NCBI GenBank assembly: GCA_941918925.1
Contig: OW799237.1
Span: forward strand, 94,585,015 to 94,649,014
Source of the DNA: Phyto melanocephala
Lineage: Eukaryota > Arthropoda > Insecta > Diptera > Rhinophoridae
DNA: 64,000 nt
Direction of reading: 5' to 3'
Position 1 is the first letter of the stretch. Every line of letters starts with the position of its first letter. A program made the position numbers and the translations under genes. Shown one piece after another: positions 11,641 to 22,915 of the stretch. The notes beneath the pieces were generated by a model. The model saw only the letters and a list, made by a program, of their open reading frames with translations. It did not search any database and was not told the DNA's origin.

Positions 11641-12539
11641 AACAAGTAACAGCGCTATATTCGGCCGTGCCGAATCTTATATACCCTTCACAACGTGTAG
11701 TCATGCAATAACAGTGGTTTGTGTCACCATTCATCCCATATGATATACGTACATACATATAAAAACGTCCCATTGTAAAATTAAAAATTCACGTATGTAT
11801 GTTAAAAAACAAAAAAAACAAAATTTTTTTTTAAAATTTAAAAAAAAAATTTTTTAAAAAATTTAAAAAAAAAATTTAAAAAAAAATTTAAAAAAAAAAT
11901 TTTAAAAAAATTTAAAAAAAAAATTTTAAAAAAATTATTATGTATATAATATATATAAAACAAAAAAAAATAAAAAAAAATTAAAAATTATAATAAAAAT
12001 ATAAATAATATATTAAATAAAAAATAAAAAAAAAAAATAAAAAAAAAAATTTAAAAAAAAATTAAAAAAAAAAAATTAAAAAAAAAAAATTAAAAAAAAA
12101 ATTTTTTTTGGCTCAGCTGGGATTCGATGCCACGTTTTCTCTAACCAGTATACACGTTTGTATGTATGTATGTTGTTGTTGTAATGTTGTTTTTGTGAAA
12201 AAAAATCGAGGTGGTCGTGGGTTTTTGCTCATATCTCAGTTGTTTATGTACCGATGTTTCTGATTTTCAATACCGATCTACTCCCGAATATTTCTGATAT
12301 TTTAATACCTTACCCGGGTCCAACCTATGTCGGGGGGCTTCAAAAAGTTGATTTCAACATACACACGGACAGATGGTCAGACGGACAGACTGACACACTG
12401 ACAGAGCTTAATTGACTCCCCTATTCATAAGCTTCCAGAAAATATATACTTTATGGGGTCGGAAATGAAAATTGTAGAAATTTCACACGGAATGACAAAC
12501 CTATATATACCCTTTTTCACTGTGTGAAGGGTATAAAAA
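11641..12539 (-). mobile_element. HINE family B, copy 1, with expanded A/T tract
   Basis: One end is 'ACAAGTAACAGCGCTATATT' plus a hairpin (ATTCGGCCGTGCCGAAT) and 'ATACCCTTCACA'. The other end is 'TGTGAAGGGTATAAAAA', preceded by the shared core ('ATATACTTTATGGGGTCGG', 'CACACGGAATGACAAA'). The subterminal TATACCCTTCACA and TGTGAAGGGTATA are inverted repeats of each other. This architecture (paired subterminal repeats, a hairpin near the 3' end, an internal microsatellite) is that of Helentron-associated non-autonomous elements such as Drosophila DINE-1. Read 5' to 3', the element is on the minus strand. Copy 2 is at 60080-60708. Confidence 0.75.
11816..12104. repeat. A/T simple-sequence expansion inside HINE B
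   Basis: About 290 bp of alternating A and T runs with almost no G or C. The sister element at 60.1-60.7 kb has only a short version at about 60225-60280, so the length difference between the two copies (899 against 629 bp) is mostly this tract. Confidence 0.85.
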
Positions 12540-12643
12540 GTTTATTTTTCATTTATACAGCGACTTGAATGAAAAGCCTTTATTTCATATTTGTACCAGT
12601 AAAATACTAGATAGTATGTGAAAAGACCACTATGTTTGTGTAG

Positions 12644-12887
12644 ATATCGATGGTCACAAGTAAACAGGCCTTAACTCATTTTTTTTTTGAAATTGAGTTT
12701 GTCAGTGATTCAAATACATTATGTACAAAACGCACCTCCACACAAAAATTTGTTGCAATTGTATCAAAAATAACAATTTAACAAACACATTTACATAATG
12801 ATAATACAATTCCTATTACGTTTTTGCCTTGTCCTGTAAAGTTGCAATTATCTGAGTTAGGGCCTTTCTACCTGTGACCAACGATAT
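12644..12887. mobile_element. MITE, GGTCACAAGTA family, copy 1
   Basis: Terminal inverted repeats of about 30 bp: left 'TGGTCACAAGTAAACAGGCC' then TTAACTCA, right (complement) 'TGGTCACAGGTAGAAAGGCC' then CTAACTCA. No coding content. A second copy at 22282-22456 shares both ends and internal text ('CATTATGATAATACAATT' type). Flanking ATATCG occurs on both sides in inverted form, so the exact terminus and target duplication are ambiguous. Confidence 0.75.
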
Positions 12888-13799
12888 ATACACACATTTA
12901 TGTATGCATATGGGACATGTTTTCGCTATTTTAATTTCATTGAAAGGCACACTCTAGATTTTTTTTATATGAGTTTAAAAATTAATCGTATATTTTTTCA
13001 CTACAATATTGTCAATCTGCTGTCGTGTTTTTTTTTCTTATTTCTCGACAGGCTCTTTTGTGGGCTCCACGAAATCCTTTTGTTAGCTCTTTATATATTT
13101 TACCCCCCATCTATTAATATTTGTACCAAAAAATGTAAAATTGTTTAATACCCCAGCTTGTACTCAAATATTTATAAAGCAGCAGATCGCAACTACTACT
13201 TACATGTATGGTTATTATACAAAACATTTAAGTTTTTATATATTTATGAAAAACTTTATGCTTGGAAATGTGTTAAGAAATATTCTTTCATTTGTTTGAT
13301 ATTGTGTGTGTAAAGGAAGCATTACATGGAATTAAACAAAACATTAGTCGATTATGGCGTAAGAGCAGAAAAAGCCAATTCCAGCTATTGTGCTTAGTCT
13401 TTTGTAAATTTTATTGAAATATTTTAAATCAATTTTTCTTACATTAGGTGATATTTAATATATTAAATTTGTTAACGTTAATAATTCAACATTTAATAAA
13501 AACTTCCTAATAATAAAAAAATAATAAAATAAAAAAATAATCCTCCTTAAAGGGGGATTTAATCCCAGCATTAGTTTATAAATTCAGCATTTATGCTAAA
13601 TTGTTTAACTGCAAATTGTATTTTTATATTTTCTTTTATTTATTTTATTTTTTATATCTTTGTAAAAAAAAGTTCTTTTCAAATTCATGAACTAAAAAGA
13701 ATTGCATTAAGTTGCGCTGTTACGGACTAACACGTACTCGCTGGATGCCAAAAAACACACGTCTATTAAATATGTGAGCAATATGTTAAGAATATATTT
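12888..13799. other. No gene seen
   Basis: A/T-rich DNA with a hydrophobic 82-codon frame at 12900-13148 that is poly-T driven. Nothing recognised. Confidence 0.35.
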
Positions 13800-14070
13800 T
13801 TAAATAACAAGTGAAAAGGTAAAAAAATAACAAAAAAAAAAAAACTATAATATAATATAACTGTACAAACATGACATTGGTTAGATAATGTTTTAAATTC
13901 ATCATCAGACTGGGATGCCACTAAATTCCAGTTTTCATAAATAATTTTTAAGTAATTAGTATTAGAAGAAGAATAGCCATCTATATTCGTATAATAATTT
14001 TTCTTGTTATTGGTTTCTAATTTGTTATTTGTGTAGTTATTGTAAGAGCATTTGTAAGCACGGGTCGTAT
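13800..14070 (-). other. Unassigned open stretch, possible exon or element remnant
   Basis: On the minus strand about 90 codons are open without an ATG. The middle has a protein-like composition, 'TTRAYKCSYNNYTNN' and later 'YENWNLVASQSDDEFKTLS', quite unlike the poly-Lys/Phe text of random A/T DNA. It is preceded by an in-frame TAA at about 14075. I do not recognise the family. It could be an exon of a host gene, a transposon piece, or chance. Confidence 0.2.
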
Positions 14071-14126
14071 AATTTTAGCCAACTTAAAAGAAGTAGTTAT
14101 TTAGTTATAAATATAGTATTAAAACT

Positions 14127-15108
14127 AAAGGGCCGCCAAATAACTTCTTTTTTTTAAAATGCTATAAAAAAGTTTATCGTTGGCTGTGTGGCACGTAGCG
14201 CCGTCCTGTTGAAACCAAATGTTGCCAATATCCTCCTCTTCAATTTTTGTGTACAAAAATTCGTTCAACATGGCCTGATAACGATCGCCATTGACTACGG
14301 CCACTCCTTGCTCATTTTCGCAGAAAGAGGCCCAATTATCCCAATAAGCATTTTGGCTGGAATTCAAGTGGAATTACATTTAAAATTCAGTCACAATTTC
14401 CAATTTCCTGTGTTAAATTACAGTTGCATTCAATAGCGAATCCAGCAAAATTAACCATTGAATTAGAGTCGAACAAAACAGTACCTTTACAGTGTAATTC
14501 CAGCCTTGAATAACAGTGTGATTCAGTGTTGAACCGAACCTGTTTTTACCGTTGAATTCAAGCATGGAATTTTAGTGTTATTCAAGCAATGTTACAACAG
14601 TATTTAAATAGTGTTATAACATTATTTTAACAATAATTTTCAAACCATTTTCTGCCACATTTTTTACCCCATTTTCTCTTGTAAAAATATAAATTATGAA
14701 ATCATCATTATCACCGCCGACAATGATTTGGCTATATGCATCAAACATATTTTTTGTTGTTTTTTAACAAACTTCAAACAGACTGGAAAGAGGATGGATT
14801 TCAAATGTAATTCAAGCTTGGATTCACATTGGAATTCCAACATTGGAATTCACAAAAAATTTGTGCTTATTGGGATGCGTCTGGACCAAAATCTGCACCT
14901 AAGAGTGACTCGTTTTGGGTGTATCGGCTTTTCTATGTATGAGTGTGGGTTTCCTGTGCCCCAAATGCGACAATTTTGCTTGTTTACATACCCACCAAGA
15001 TCAAAATGAGCTTCATCTGGAAAGATGATTTTTTTGGTAAAATCGGCCAAAGTAATGTCGCAATATTTCCCATCGTTGTTCAAGCGTATACACAACCATA
15101 TTCGATGC
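14127..15108 (-). pseudogene. Mariner deletion derivative copy 2, transposase fragment split by a MITE
   Basis: On the minus strand the N-terminal part (about 15108-14877) encodes 'YCDITLADFTKKIIFPDEAH' and 'HPKRVTLRCRFWSRR'. The C-terminal part (14337-14127) encodes 'FCENEQGVAVVNGDRYQAML' and 'WFQQDGATCHTANDKLFYS'. A 535-bp MITE separates them. The text and the C-terminal breakpoint (LFYSI-LKK) match copy 1 at 9.6-10.2 kb, so the helix-turn-helix and the third catalytic box are missing in both. Apart from the MITE the frame is well kept, suggesting a fairly recent copy. The end at 14127-14140 (AAAGGGCCGCCAAATAACTT) matches copy 1's right end. The other end is missing and runs into a HINE remnant at about 15110. 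Confidence 0.85.
14340..14874. mobile_element. MITE with CCCAATAAGCA ends inside the mariner derivative
   Basis: Perfect 11-bp inverted ends CCCAATAAGCA / TGCTTATTGGG, flanked by AT on both sides (14338-14339, 14875-14876). Removing it restores the mariner reading found at 9936-9965, so the boundaries are certain to within a base or two. The interior is non-coding and rich in short repeats of 'TGGAATTCAAG' and 'GGAATTCACA'. The family is not recognised. Confidence 0.8.
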
Positions 15109-15205
15109 CATACAAAAGATCTGTTAAAAATGAATATTGAAGAAATTGTAAACGGAATGATAGAACTTTATATACCCTTGAAACCACAGGTGAAAGGTAC
15201 ATAAA
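15109..15205 (-). mobile_element. HINE end fragment
   Basis: Contains 'AAACGGAATGATAGAAC', 'TATATACCCTTGAAACC' and 'GGTGAAAGGTACATAAAAA', which correspond to the last 80-90 bp of families B and C. The rest of the element is absent. Confidence 0.6.
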
Positions 15206-15684
15206 AAAAACATTTATGAGTAAAAATCCAACTGTGAAATTATTAACATAATTGTTGTTATTGTAAAATTCGTCTTTGTTATGAATGTAAATATGATTGG
15301 TGCCGTTGTGGCTGTTCCCAAAAATGTGTTGTTTAACTTAAAATTTAAAATTATTTAATACATGTACAAATAATACACAATTTATTATTCGAATAAGTAT
15401 TTATTGTTATTGTCACCATTAATGGAAAACAACGACAACAACAAAATTGTTAGGTATGTGGGTGTCTTGTGTTGTGTTTGACATTCAATTAAAAACGAAA
15501 ACAAAAAGGGGGAAAAAAACTGTTATAAATGGACGTTAAATGACTTTGGGTCATATTAAGAGTTATGACAATAACCTCTGACATTTGCTGTTTTTTTTCA
15601 CCAAATAGTTTTTAATTGTTTGTTTAGAAAAACAACAGTGTTATTCTTGAATTAATGGCAACTGTTATATAAAAATTTTTAATA
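15206..15684. other. No gene seen
   Basis: A/T-rich spacer. Nothing recognised. Confidence 0.35.
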
Positions 15685-17849
15685 CCGGGTGGGACAAAAG
15701 TCAAAATGGGAATTAAATATTTTATAATTTTTTAATTTACATATATAAATATTTTTTTTTAAGTTATCAAATATACAAAATGGTTTTTTTCGCACTAACA
15801 ATAATATGGTGTTATAAAACATAAAATGTTTACACGAAAATTTCGTTTGAGGACGAATTCGTTTTAATTTTGGTTTTTTTAAAACGTTTGAAAGTTTTCA
15901 TCTATTCCTTTTTAACGTAAAAAGAGCTTTTTTCTTTTATAAAAAAAATTATTGCCAAAGAATTTGTTTTTGTATATTTTCCTTACTTTAAAATCAAGGC
16001 ATATTTGTTCATCAGGTAGTCTTTATTCGTCAGCTGTTAATTTTTTTCCTTATTTATTTTAAATTTCATCTGTCAAAGCTGAAAATTAGATAAAAAAAAT
16101 TTTCTCTCTTCTCTCACTTATTTGAAAAAAATATCAACAAAAATATTCTCTCTGAACTGCAATTACCTGATAAATAAATTTGCCTTGCTTTAAATATAAA
16201 TATACTTTATTCGCTGATAATCTTAAGAATTAGCTGTCTTTGGTTACTAAAAATAAATGTTGAATTAAACAATACAAGAAATATTGTTTAAACAAATATG
16301 GATTAATTTGAAAATGACGGCAATGGAATTTTTTTTATAAGACTGCTGGTGTACCTAATATAGTAGAATGCGTCTACGATGACGTGTTACAGATAAAATC
16401 ACCGGGTGATAATGTTAAATATCTTTATTATAATCGTAAACGATTTAACAGCATAAATACAAGTTTAAATTTATTTAATTTGAAAATATATTCTATAAAA
16501 CAAATGAAGCAAAATCACTTTGAACAAATTGGCTTTTCTTTGTCGACTATTTTTGACGTTTTCTTTCATTTGTAACGAACGAGAACCAAACAAATTTGGG
16601 AAACATGAAAGCTATTTTGTTGTAACTCACAAGATTTGATATCAACATTACAAGAACGTCAAACAGGGGCCAAATTACGGCATATTATCATGAACGAAAT
16701 TTTACTCGATCGAGTTCGCTGTGCTTTAGGTATAGAGATTCTAATAAGAATTTTCAAATTTCGATCACGTTCGAATGCCGTAATTCGGCACCAGTTTCGT
16801 TCGTTTTTAACAAAATAATTAATTTATTAATTATTAGAAAATAATGTCACTCAAATGATCTCTTTTTTTTTTAGCTATGCAATGATAGACTCGTTTTAGA
16901 TCATTTTCCATAAAAGCTTTCAAAATTTGTGACTGCAGCTCTGTAATTTCTGCAAAAAAATTGACATTGAGTTTAAGCATTGTCTCAAGCTTGTTTACAT
17001 GTACCCGTTTCTTCAAATAATTTAAAAAAAAAAAATAATCAAGTGCTAACAAATCTGGTGAAGGCGGAGCTTAATTAGTGTACAAATTTCTGGAAAATAT
17101 TCGCTTTTCAAAAACTTTCCTTCAAAGTGCCATTGTTTCTTGTGTAGTGTATGCAGTGACTTTATCCTATTGAAACCATAGCTCAGCTCTGTTTTCAAGA
17201 GCTGACCATATAATATATATTTAATCATAAGCCGATAACGTACTTTATTTTCGCAGAAATAAGGTCCAATATATGATATTACCGGATGTATTGCCATATA
17301 ATTTGCGATTGAGCTGCAAATTTTAGAAGTGGCCGACGATTTGCTGGTTTAAATTCCTGCATCAATTGAACCTCATCAGTGAATAGCAGTAAATATTTTT
17401 TAAAATGCGCCGTAGTGACGTGCGAGTCATTCCTAGATGCGATAGGCTTCTGGTAGATGTCTCTAGTATTTCGTTAATTCTTTGCTTTATATGTTCAATA
17501 TTTTATCCAGTGCGATTTAAAAATGGTCTACCGGTTCGAGACAAATCTTTTACGATGCCATGTTGGTGGTTATTACGAACTAAGCAACGAATCATTGCTT
17601 CAAAGAGCGTAATTCTAACGTTAAAATTTATACGATATGCAATTTAATTAAAATAATTAATCGATGATTAAAAAATAAATAAAAAGTAAAATTCTATTAT
17701 TCTGGTTCCATATTCAGCTTTCTGAATTTCTTGACTATTTATTTTCCAGGTGTTATTTTTATAATCTGAATAAAAATAAAATACGTAAACGAAAAGTTAT
17801 TAAATTTTTAAACACTATGTTGGCTTTTTTAACACCGTGTCCCACCCTG
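15685..17849 (-). mobile_element. Mariner element with CMGGGTGGGACA ends and extra internal DNA
   Basis: Inverted ends CCGGGTGGGACAAAAG (left) and CAGGGTGGGACACGGTG (right, complement) are each flanked by TA (15683-15684, 17850-17851), the canonical mariner target duplication. The transposase remnant occupies 16834-17640 on the minus strand. The left 1.1 kb (15700-16830) exceeds what a mariner needs and probably contains a later insertion. A short hairpin with arms at 16661-16683 and 16775-16797 lies in that part. Confidence 0.75.
16834..17640 (-). pseudogene. Mariner transposase pseudogene (first Asp region deleted)
   Basis: Minus-strand landmarks in order: helix-turn-helix/linker ('GIVKDLSRTGRPF', about 17570-17520), 'LRRILKN' (about 17410), then an abrupt step to 'IIYWTLFLRK' (the IIGPYFFEN position), 'RYRLMIKYILY' (RYR), 'YGFNRIKSLHTLHK' (the WFQQD..THT box, frameshifted against 'WFQ-DKVTAYTTQETMALLK'), and 'LDYFFFLNYLKKRVHVNKLE' with the C-terminal 'KKRDHLSDIIF' at 16834. 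The segment with the first catalytic Asp is missing. Stops and shifts throughout show it is dead. Its own TIRs at 15685 and 17849 identify it as a separate subfamily from the copies at 9.6 and 44.5 kb. Confidence 0.78.
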
Positions 17850-20339
17850 TAAATAATTTTTTTGTTTTTGATATCTTGAATTATAATTATATTTCTGTGC
17901 CAACATTAAACCTTTTTTTGCTTTTTAAATAGGGAAATTAAAAAAAGTTTAAATTAGCTTTCGGATTTAAACACATGTTAATGTTTTTCATCATGGATAA
18001 ATCAAAGTATTTGCATATGCAGTTGTGTATGTAACCGGCACATTTTCAACTTAAGTAGTCCCGAAAAACAAATTCAAAAACACTTGTCTAAAATAAGATA
18101 TATTGCAAACCTTAAAAGTTTCTACATAAATAACGTTATAACGCATGTTAGTTACAAAAAGAAAAAAAAAATTAACAAAAACTCAAACAACATTTTATAT
18201 TCTTTTTAGAGCTTTTTGTGAACATCGTTGTAGCATGATAAGCAGTAGGCCTTAGTAGGGCGTAGGGATATTACATTTTAGGTGTTACTTTCGTGAATCA
18301 TATCTGATTTATATATTTTTTTTACTATTTATCATGCTCCAAACTTAAACAAGCACTCCAAGAGTTTAAAGATAGGCTCTAAAAATGATGGCAACAATCT
18401 TATGTAAAAAAAAGACGTGTGACATCAAAATTTCACCGTTGTATGGGGACAGGGTACCTGTTAATTCGCAGTTAGAATGAGAAAGTTTTAAACAGAACTA
18501 ATCGGTAGTCTAGAAATATTTATTTTTTTCATTTAGAGTCGTCAACATAACTGGTCAATTCACAAAGTCATATTTTTTTATTACAAATGTTAAAATTGTT
18601 AAACATTTTCCAAAGAAAACTAAAACATTTTTAAGAAACTTTTAAATTTTGGGAATAAATGTTTATATAACAATACGACATGGTAACACATCTTGTAAAT
18701 CCACTAAATAAAAAAGTTTGTAAAAAACATTTAGTTTCTTTTAACATTTTTCCATCAGTATTAAACACAATAGTGACCAGTATTAAGTGTAAGAGATAGC
18801 AACAACATAGCCATATATGTATATTAACGGAAGCTAATATTGTACAGAAGTATTTATATACATACAAATATATAGTTGTGAGTGCAAACAAACCTACAGA
18901 CAACAGGAAATAGATCATATTTATTTTTAACCGTGTAATAATTTGAAAATTTTAAAAAATTAAAAGATAATAATAATTCTATTTAGTAATGCAATAATAG
19001 TTAAAAAAAGAAATCTAATTAAATACATACATGTCAAGAATTCTAACTGTTTACTTATTTAACGATCATTAAAGACACATTCCCAATTTATAAACAATTT
19101 TTTAATTTAGTAAGCGTTTTATAAATAAATAACTGTTAAAATGACCTCAAGAATTTATTATTGAAAAATGATTTATCCGATAATTTGGCCCTTACATTAC
19201 AATTAAGCCAAAAGGCCAACCAACTATCAAAATAAGTGCTTAAGGTGACTCAAAGCATAATTAAAAAACATATGTATTTTGTTTTTTTATATTTTCCGGC
19301 ATATGTCACACAATTTTTTTATTTTCTTCTTTATTTTTGTATTTTTTAAAACGTTTTAAACACACTAAAACTGCGAATTAATTATTGCATAATAAAATTA
19401 AAAAATTAAGTTTGACAAATGCAGGCAGACTTTTAAAAAAAGTTGGTAATGCTTAAGGCGAATTCATACAGGTGAATTTATCAGCACGTGATGATGGGGA
19501 AACACAATGTCTGAATTTGATTTGAATTCTCCTTGATTTCATTTATTAATGCAGGAATTGAAAATTGGATTTTTGAGTCCGAATTGAACATTTAACTTAA
19601 TTGTCCTTTTTTGATAATAAATTTACCAAATTTATGTATGTATATTTTTTGTTCTTGCACCATTTATAATGTGCTTCACAAACACATATACTTTTTTTTA
19701 TAAAATTTTATTGAATTAAATATATAAAAACAACTTTTTCATCCCTGTTATAAGAATTGGCCTTGACAGAAAAAATCTCCTAAAAAGTAGCTTTGTTGTA
19801 TGAATTTGCCGTTGCATATACCTGTATGAATATGCCTTGGTAACGCTTATAAAATGTAAATAAAACAAAAACAGTCAGCTGATTGGATACGAGTTCCTTA
19901 TGAAAATGCCATGAGGTGACTGAAATATGTAAATTTTTGGAACATTGTTGAATTTCGTAATATATATTTTTAATCATTCATAAGAAAATATTTTCAAAAA
20001 ATCGTAATTAAAAAAATTTCTTCAAATTTTTTTGGTCACTTATTGCATACCTGCTTCCAAGAGCGCTTGCAAGATTTATGTGTTGTATTTCTTTGTAGGT
20101 TTTATTGATTAAAATATATTTAGCGTAATTGCGTTTCGCCTTATATTTTGCTGAGGAAATGGAAAGAAAAAAATCGTTATTTAACTAAACTAGAATTTAA
20201 TCGCGTTTAGGTCAAAGTTTTAACATTTAATTAAAATTTAGTTTGAGTATCGAATAAGGTTGCACTTATCTAATTGTACTTAACAAGTTTTAACTCTAAT
20301 AACTTCTCAATCCCTGCATTAAATCTAAACTGAACATTT
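17850..20339. other. No gene seen
   Basis: 2.5 kb of A/T-rich DNA. A 95-codon minus frame at 18631-18918 is Leu/Tyr-rich without recognisable motif. No element ends found. Confidence 0.35.
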
Positions 20340-20665
20340 TTTCTAAGTGCAATTTAATTTATGGCAGCATGGTGGTCCAATTTTCATTACTTTTTCGAGC
20401 AAATCCCGTCTTATTTTGTCATAAGTGCGTCAAATGTCGGCTTCTAAGTGATTAATCGTTACTGGTTTATAATCATAGACCATAAATTTGAAAAACCGCC
20501 ACAAAAACTAGTTCAAAGGCTTTAAATCACCAGAACGAGGTAGCCAAGGTCCTTTTCTAGAGATAACCCGCTTATCAAACGTTTGGTTAAATAAAGTGAT
20601 GGTTAAATGTGTTGCATGGCATGTTGAGCCATGTTGTTGGAACCAGGACATAAGGAATAAAAAAA
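20340..20665 (-). pseudogene. Mariner transposase C-terminal remnant
   Basis: Minus-strand translation gives 'MSWFQQHGSTCHATHLTITL' (second catalytic box, Asp changed to His), 'FDKRVISRKGPWLPRSGDLK' and a 'PLN-FLW' form of the third box, then 'MVYDYKPVTINHLEADI' and 'IRRDLLEKVMK'. This matches the last third of DD41D-type mariner transposases. The N-terminal two thirds are absent, and the second Asp is lost. Confidence 0.75.
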
Positions 20666-21370
20666 TCACGACTCTCCAGACAGAATTGCTGAGACGGGCG
20701 TCATATCGATAAATTCGAGTCTGCAGTCACACTCGCGACTACAGTGGAGATGGCTTTTCTGCGTACCATACCAGTTCGATTTGGATGATATTATATAAAA
20801 GATTAAATGTAGTCTTGATTCAACCAATAGTATTGTGTAATACCTGCATCGTAAACTTGATGATGTGCTCTATAAGTTTGGCAAACAGGGTGCGAATTTT
20901 TTTAAATATGCTCCTACGATTTATAAACGTTGTTCTGGTGTTAGACTATGCTTGGTGATTTGCCAAAGTACAGTGGAAAAGAGTCTAACACATTTCGTTG
21001 GTATGTCAACTAGTTTTACAGTTATCCGTATCGGAAGTTCGTACGGTATTCTTTTTATTGGCTGCCGAAAGACTCTGGCACGCAAGTCACCAGGAATGCG
21101 GGACTTTAACCACGGAATTTTGAAGTTAAGCACTACGACTACTTATTCTCAATAAGCGTGCGATGTAGCCGATTGGCCACCTTCAGTCGAATCATGCGCT
21201 CCATTGGCGTCGAAGTCTTCCTGGTATCTTTATGCATGAGGTAAATGATTTTCTTATGCCACAGCCAGTGGTGTTGGCAACACCTCTATGTCCTGAAATA
21301 GCGATAACTTAAGTACCTTGATACTTAACTTCGTCAGCCCCTGTGACACTGCCGCAAAGCTATCCGTAGT
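20666..21370. other. Unrecognised, less A/T-rich block
   Basis: From about 20690 to 21360 the sequence is visibly richer in G+C than its neighbours and contains frames of 96 codons on the plus strand (20865-21155) and 70 on the minus strand (20921-21133). Plus-frame pieces such as 'LGDLPKYSGKESNTFRWYVN' recall retroelement Gag, but not convincingly. It may be a degraded retroelement or a host sequence. I cannot assign it. Confidence 0.3.
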
Positions 21371-22281
21371 AAAGTCGAAAAAAATTCAACTTACAAATTT
21401 TAATTAGAACCAATTTAAAAAAAAAATACACTTGTTTTTCTTACACAAAGAAACCATATAGTCCTAACCATGTTCTCCGGAGTCAAACAATGCCCTATTA
21501 TAATTCCAAGTTCGCCTTCCCATTGAGGAATCGTAGGCAGATATGGATGTATGTATGTAGGTTGTATGAATACCTATTGTACGGTATCTTTTTGACAGCC
21601 TAGATCGATTAGTTTTTGTATATATAAATATAAGTGTGTATGTAGGAAGTACGTATGTATGCACATTGTAAAACATATTGTTGTCGAGCTTGTTCAACAT
21701 GTTAAATTTGTTTCCTTAATCATTTTATTAAGAAGAAAAAAAAAACATTTATGGTTTTGTTTTTAAAGGATTTGTCAACACGATTTACTAAAGAAGAAAG
21801 CGAAAAGAGCTAAAATGAAAAATTTAATTGAAAACTAAAAGTCAATGGAGCATATGTTCCAAAACATTCTACACTTCAAAACAATCAGAGTTAAAGGGGA
21901 AAAAAATCTTGACTTAAAAAAATATAAGGACGAAATTACAACAGTTTTAATGAAATTATTTCAAGTATGAAAGCCTTGCAAATTTTATTTCAAATAAAAG
22001 GAAAATTATTAACGGGAGTAAAATGATTTGAGAGACTAATCCTAAAATATCCAATTAAAATTAAACGAAAAAATTTTAAATTAATCGGCCTTATAGTCAG
22101 TGGCATTGTACTTTTTAATACAGCATAATATTTATTGCAAGGTAAAGTGAATGAGATCTTGTCGTCTTTCAGTCGTTTTTTACAAGAAAACGATTAGATA
22201 ACGCCACTGACAAAAAGGCTGAATATATAATTTTTAAACTAATTTTCACAGAGTAAAATTTAAAATTTTCTTTTAAAGAAC
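21371..22281. other. No gene seen
   Basis: A/T-rich with ATGT/GTAT microsatellite text near 21545-21665. Nothing else recognised. Confidence 0.35.
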
Positions 22282-22456
22282 TTGTCACAAGTAGAAAGGC
22301 CCTAACTCGTATTTTTTCAATGATTCTTATACAGTTACAATTTCACAAGCAATTTTACATAAAAGTTACATTATGATAATACAATTTCTGTAACGATTTT
22401 ACCTTCTCTTGTAAAATTACAATTATTTGAGTTGGGGCTTTTCTACTTGTGACCAA
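22282..22456. mobile_element. MITE, GGTCACAAGTA family, copy 2
   Basis: Left 'TTGTCACAAGTAGAAAGGCC' and right complement 'TGGTCACAAGTAGAAAAGCC' followed by CCAACTCA. About 175 bp, shorter than copy 1 at 12644-12887 but with the same internal 'TTATGATAATACAATTTC' text. Confidence 0.75.
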
Positions 22457-22915
22457 CGATATGTAGCATTTAAGTTTATGGAAAAAAATTGTAAAAAGAT
22501 ATTTTTAATTTTATCCAGAAACTTTTATTGATTTCTTTGCAACTCTTGTAGAAAATTTTTGTGACAAAATATAATAAAAAACCGATACAATAGAAATTGT
22601 ATTCACAAATAAGCAAACCAAAAACGAATGTAAATAGATAGAAATAAGTGAGTCTAGTTAAGGAAGTATGACTGAAATTTGTCTAACAGATATTTTTCTA
22701 ATGTTTTAACGCAATGAATTGGCAATAAAGGAAGTATTTTTTCGTCAATGACAATGACATGTACAAAGTTTTAATTTAAATTACCTTATAAAAAAGGTTT
22801 ATACGTTAAGCTAAACAACTTTAAAATTCTGTACCACACCTCTGCTTTCATATAAGGTTATCCTCCGTCATTCTTGCATTAACAACATACTTTTAATCTT
22901 ATTTGTAGTCAAAAA
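22457..22915. other. No gene seen
   Basis: A/T-rich spacer. Confidence 0.35.

Noticed and set aside
21200..21360. Gag or protease domain of an LTR retrotransposon
   Set aside because: Only a faint resemblance in one frame, with no zinc knuckle, no DTG motif and no LTR pair nearby.
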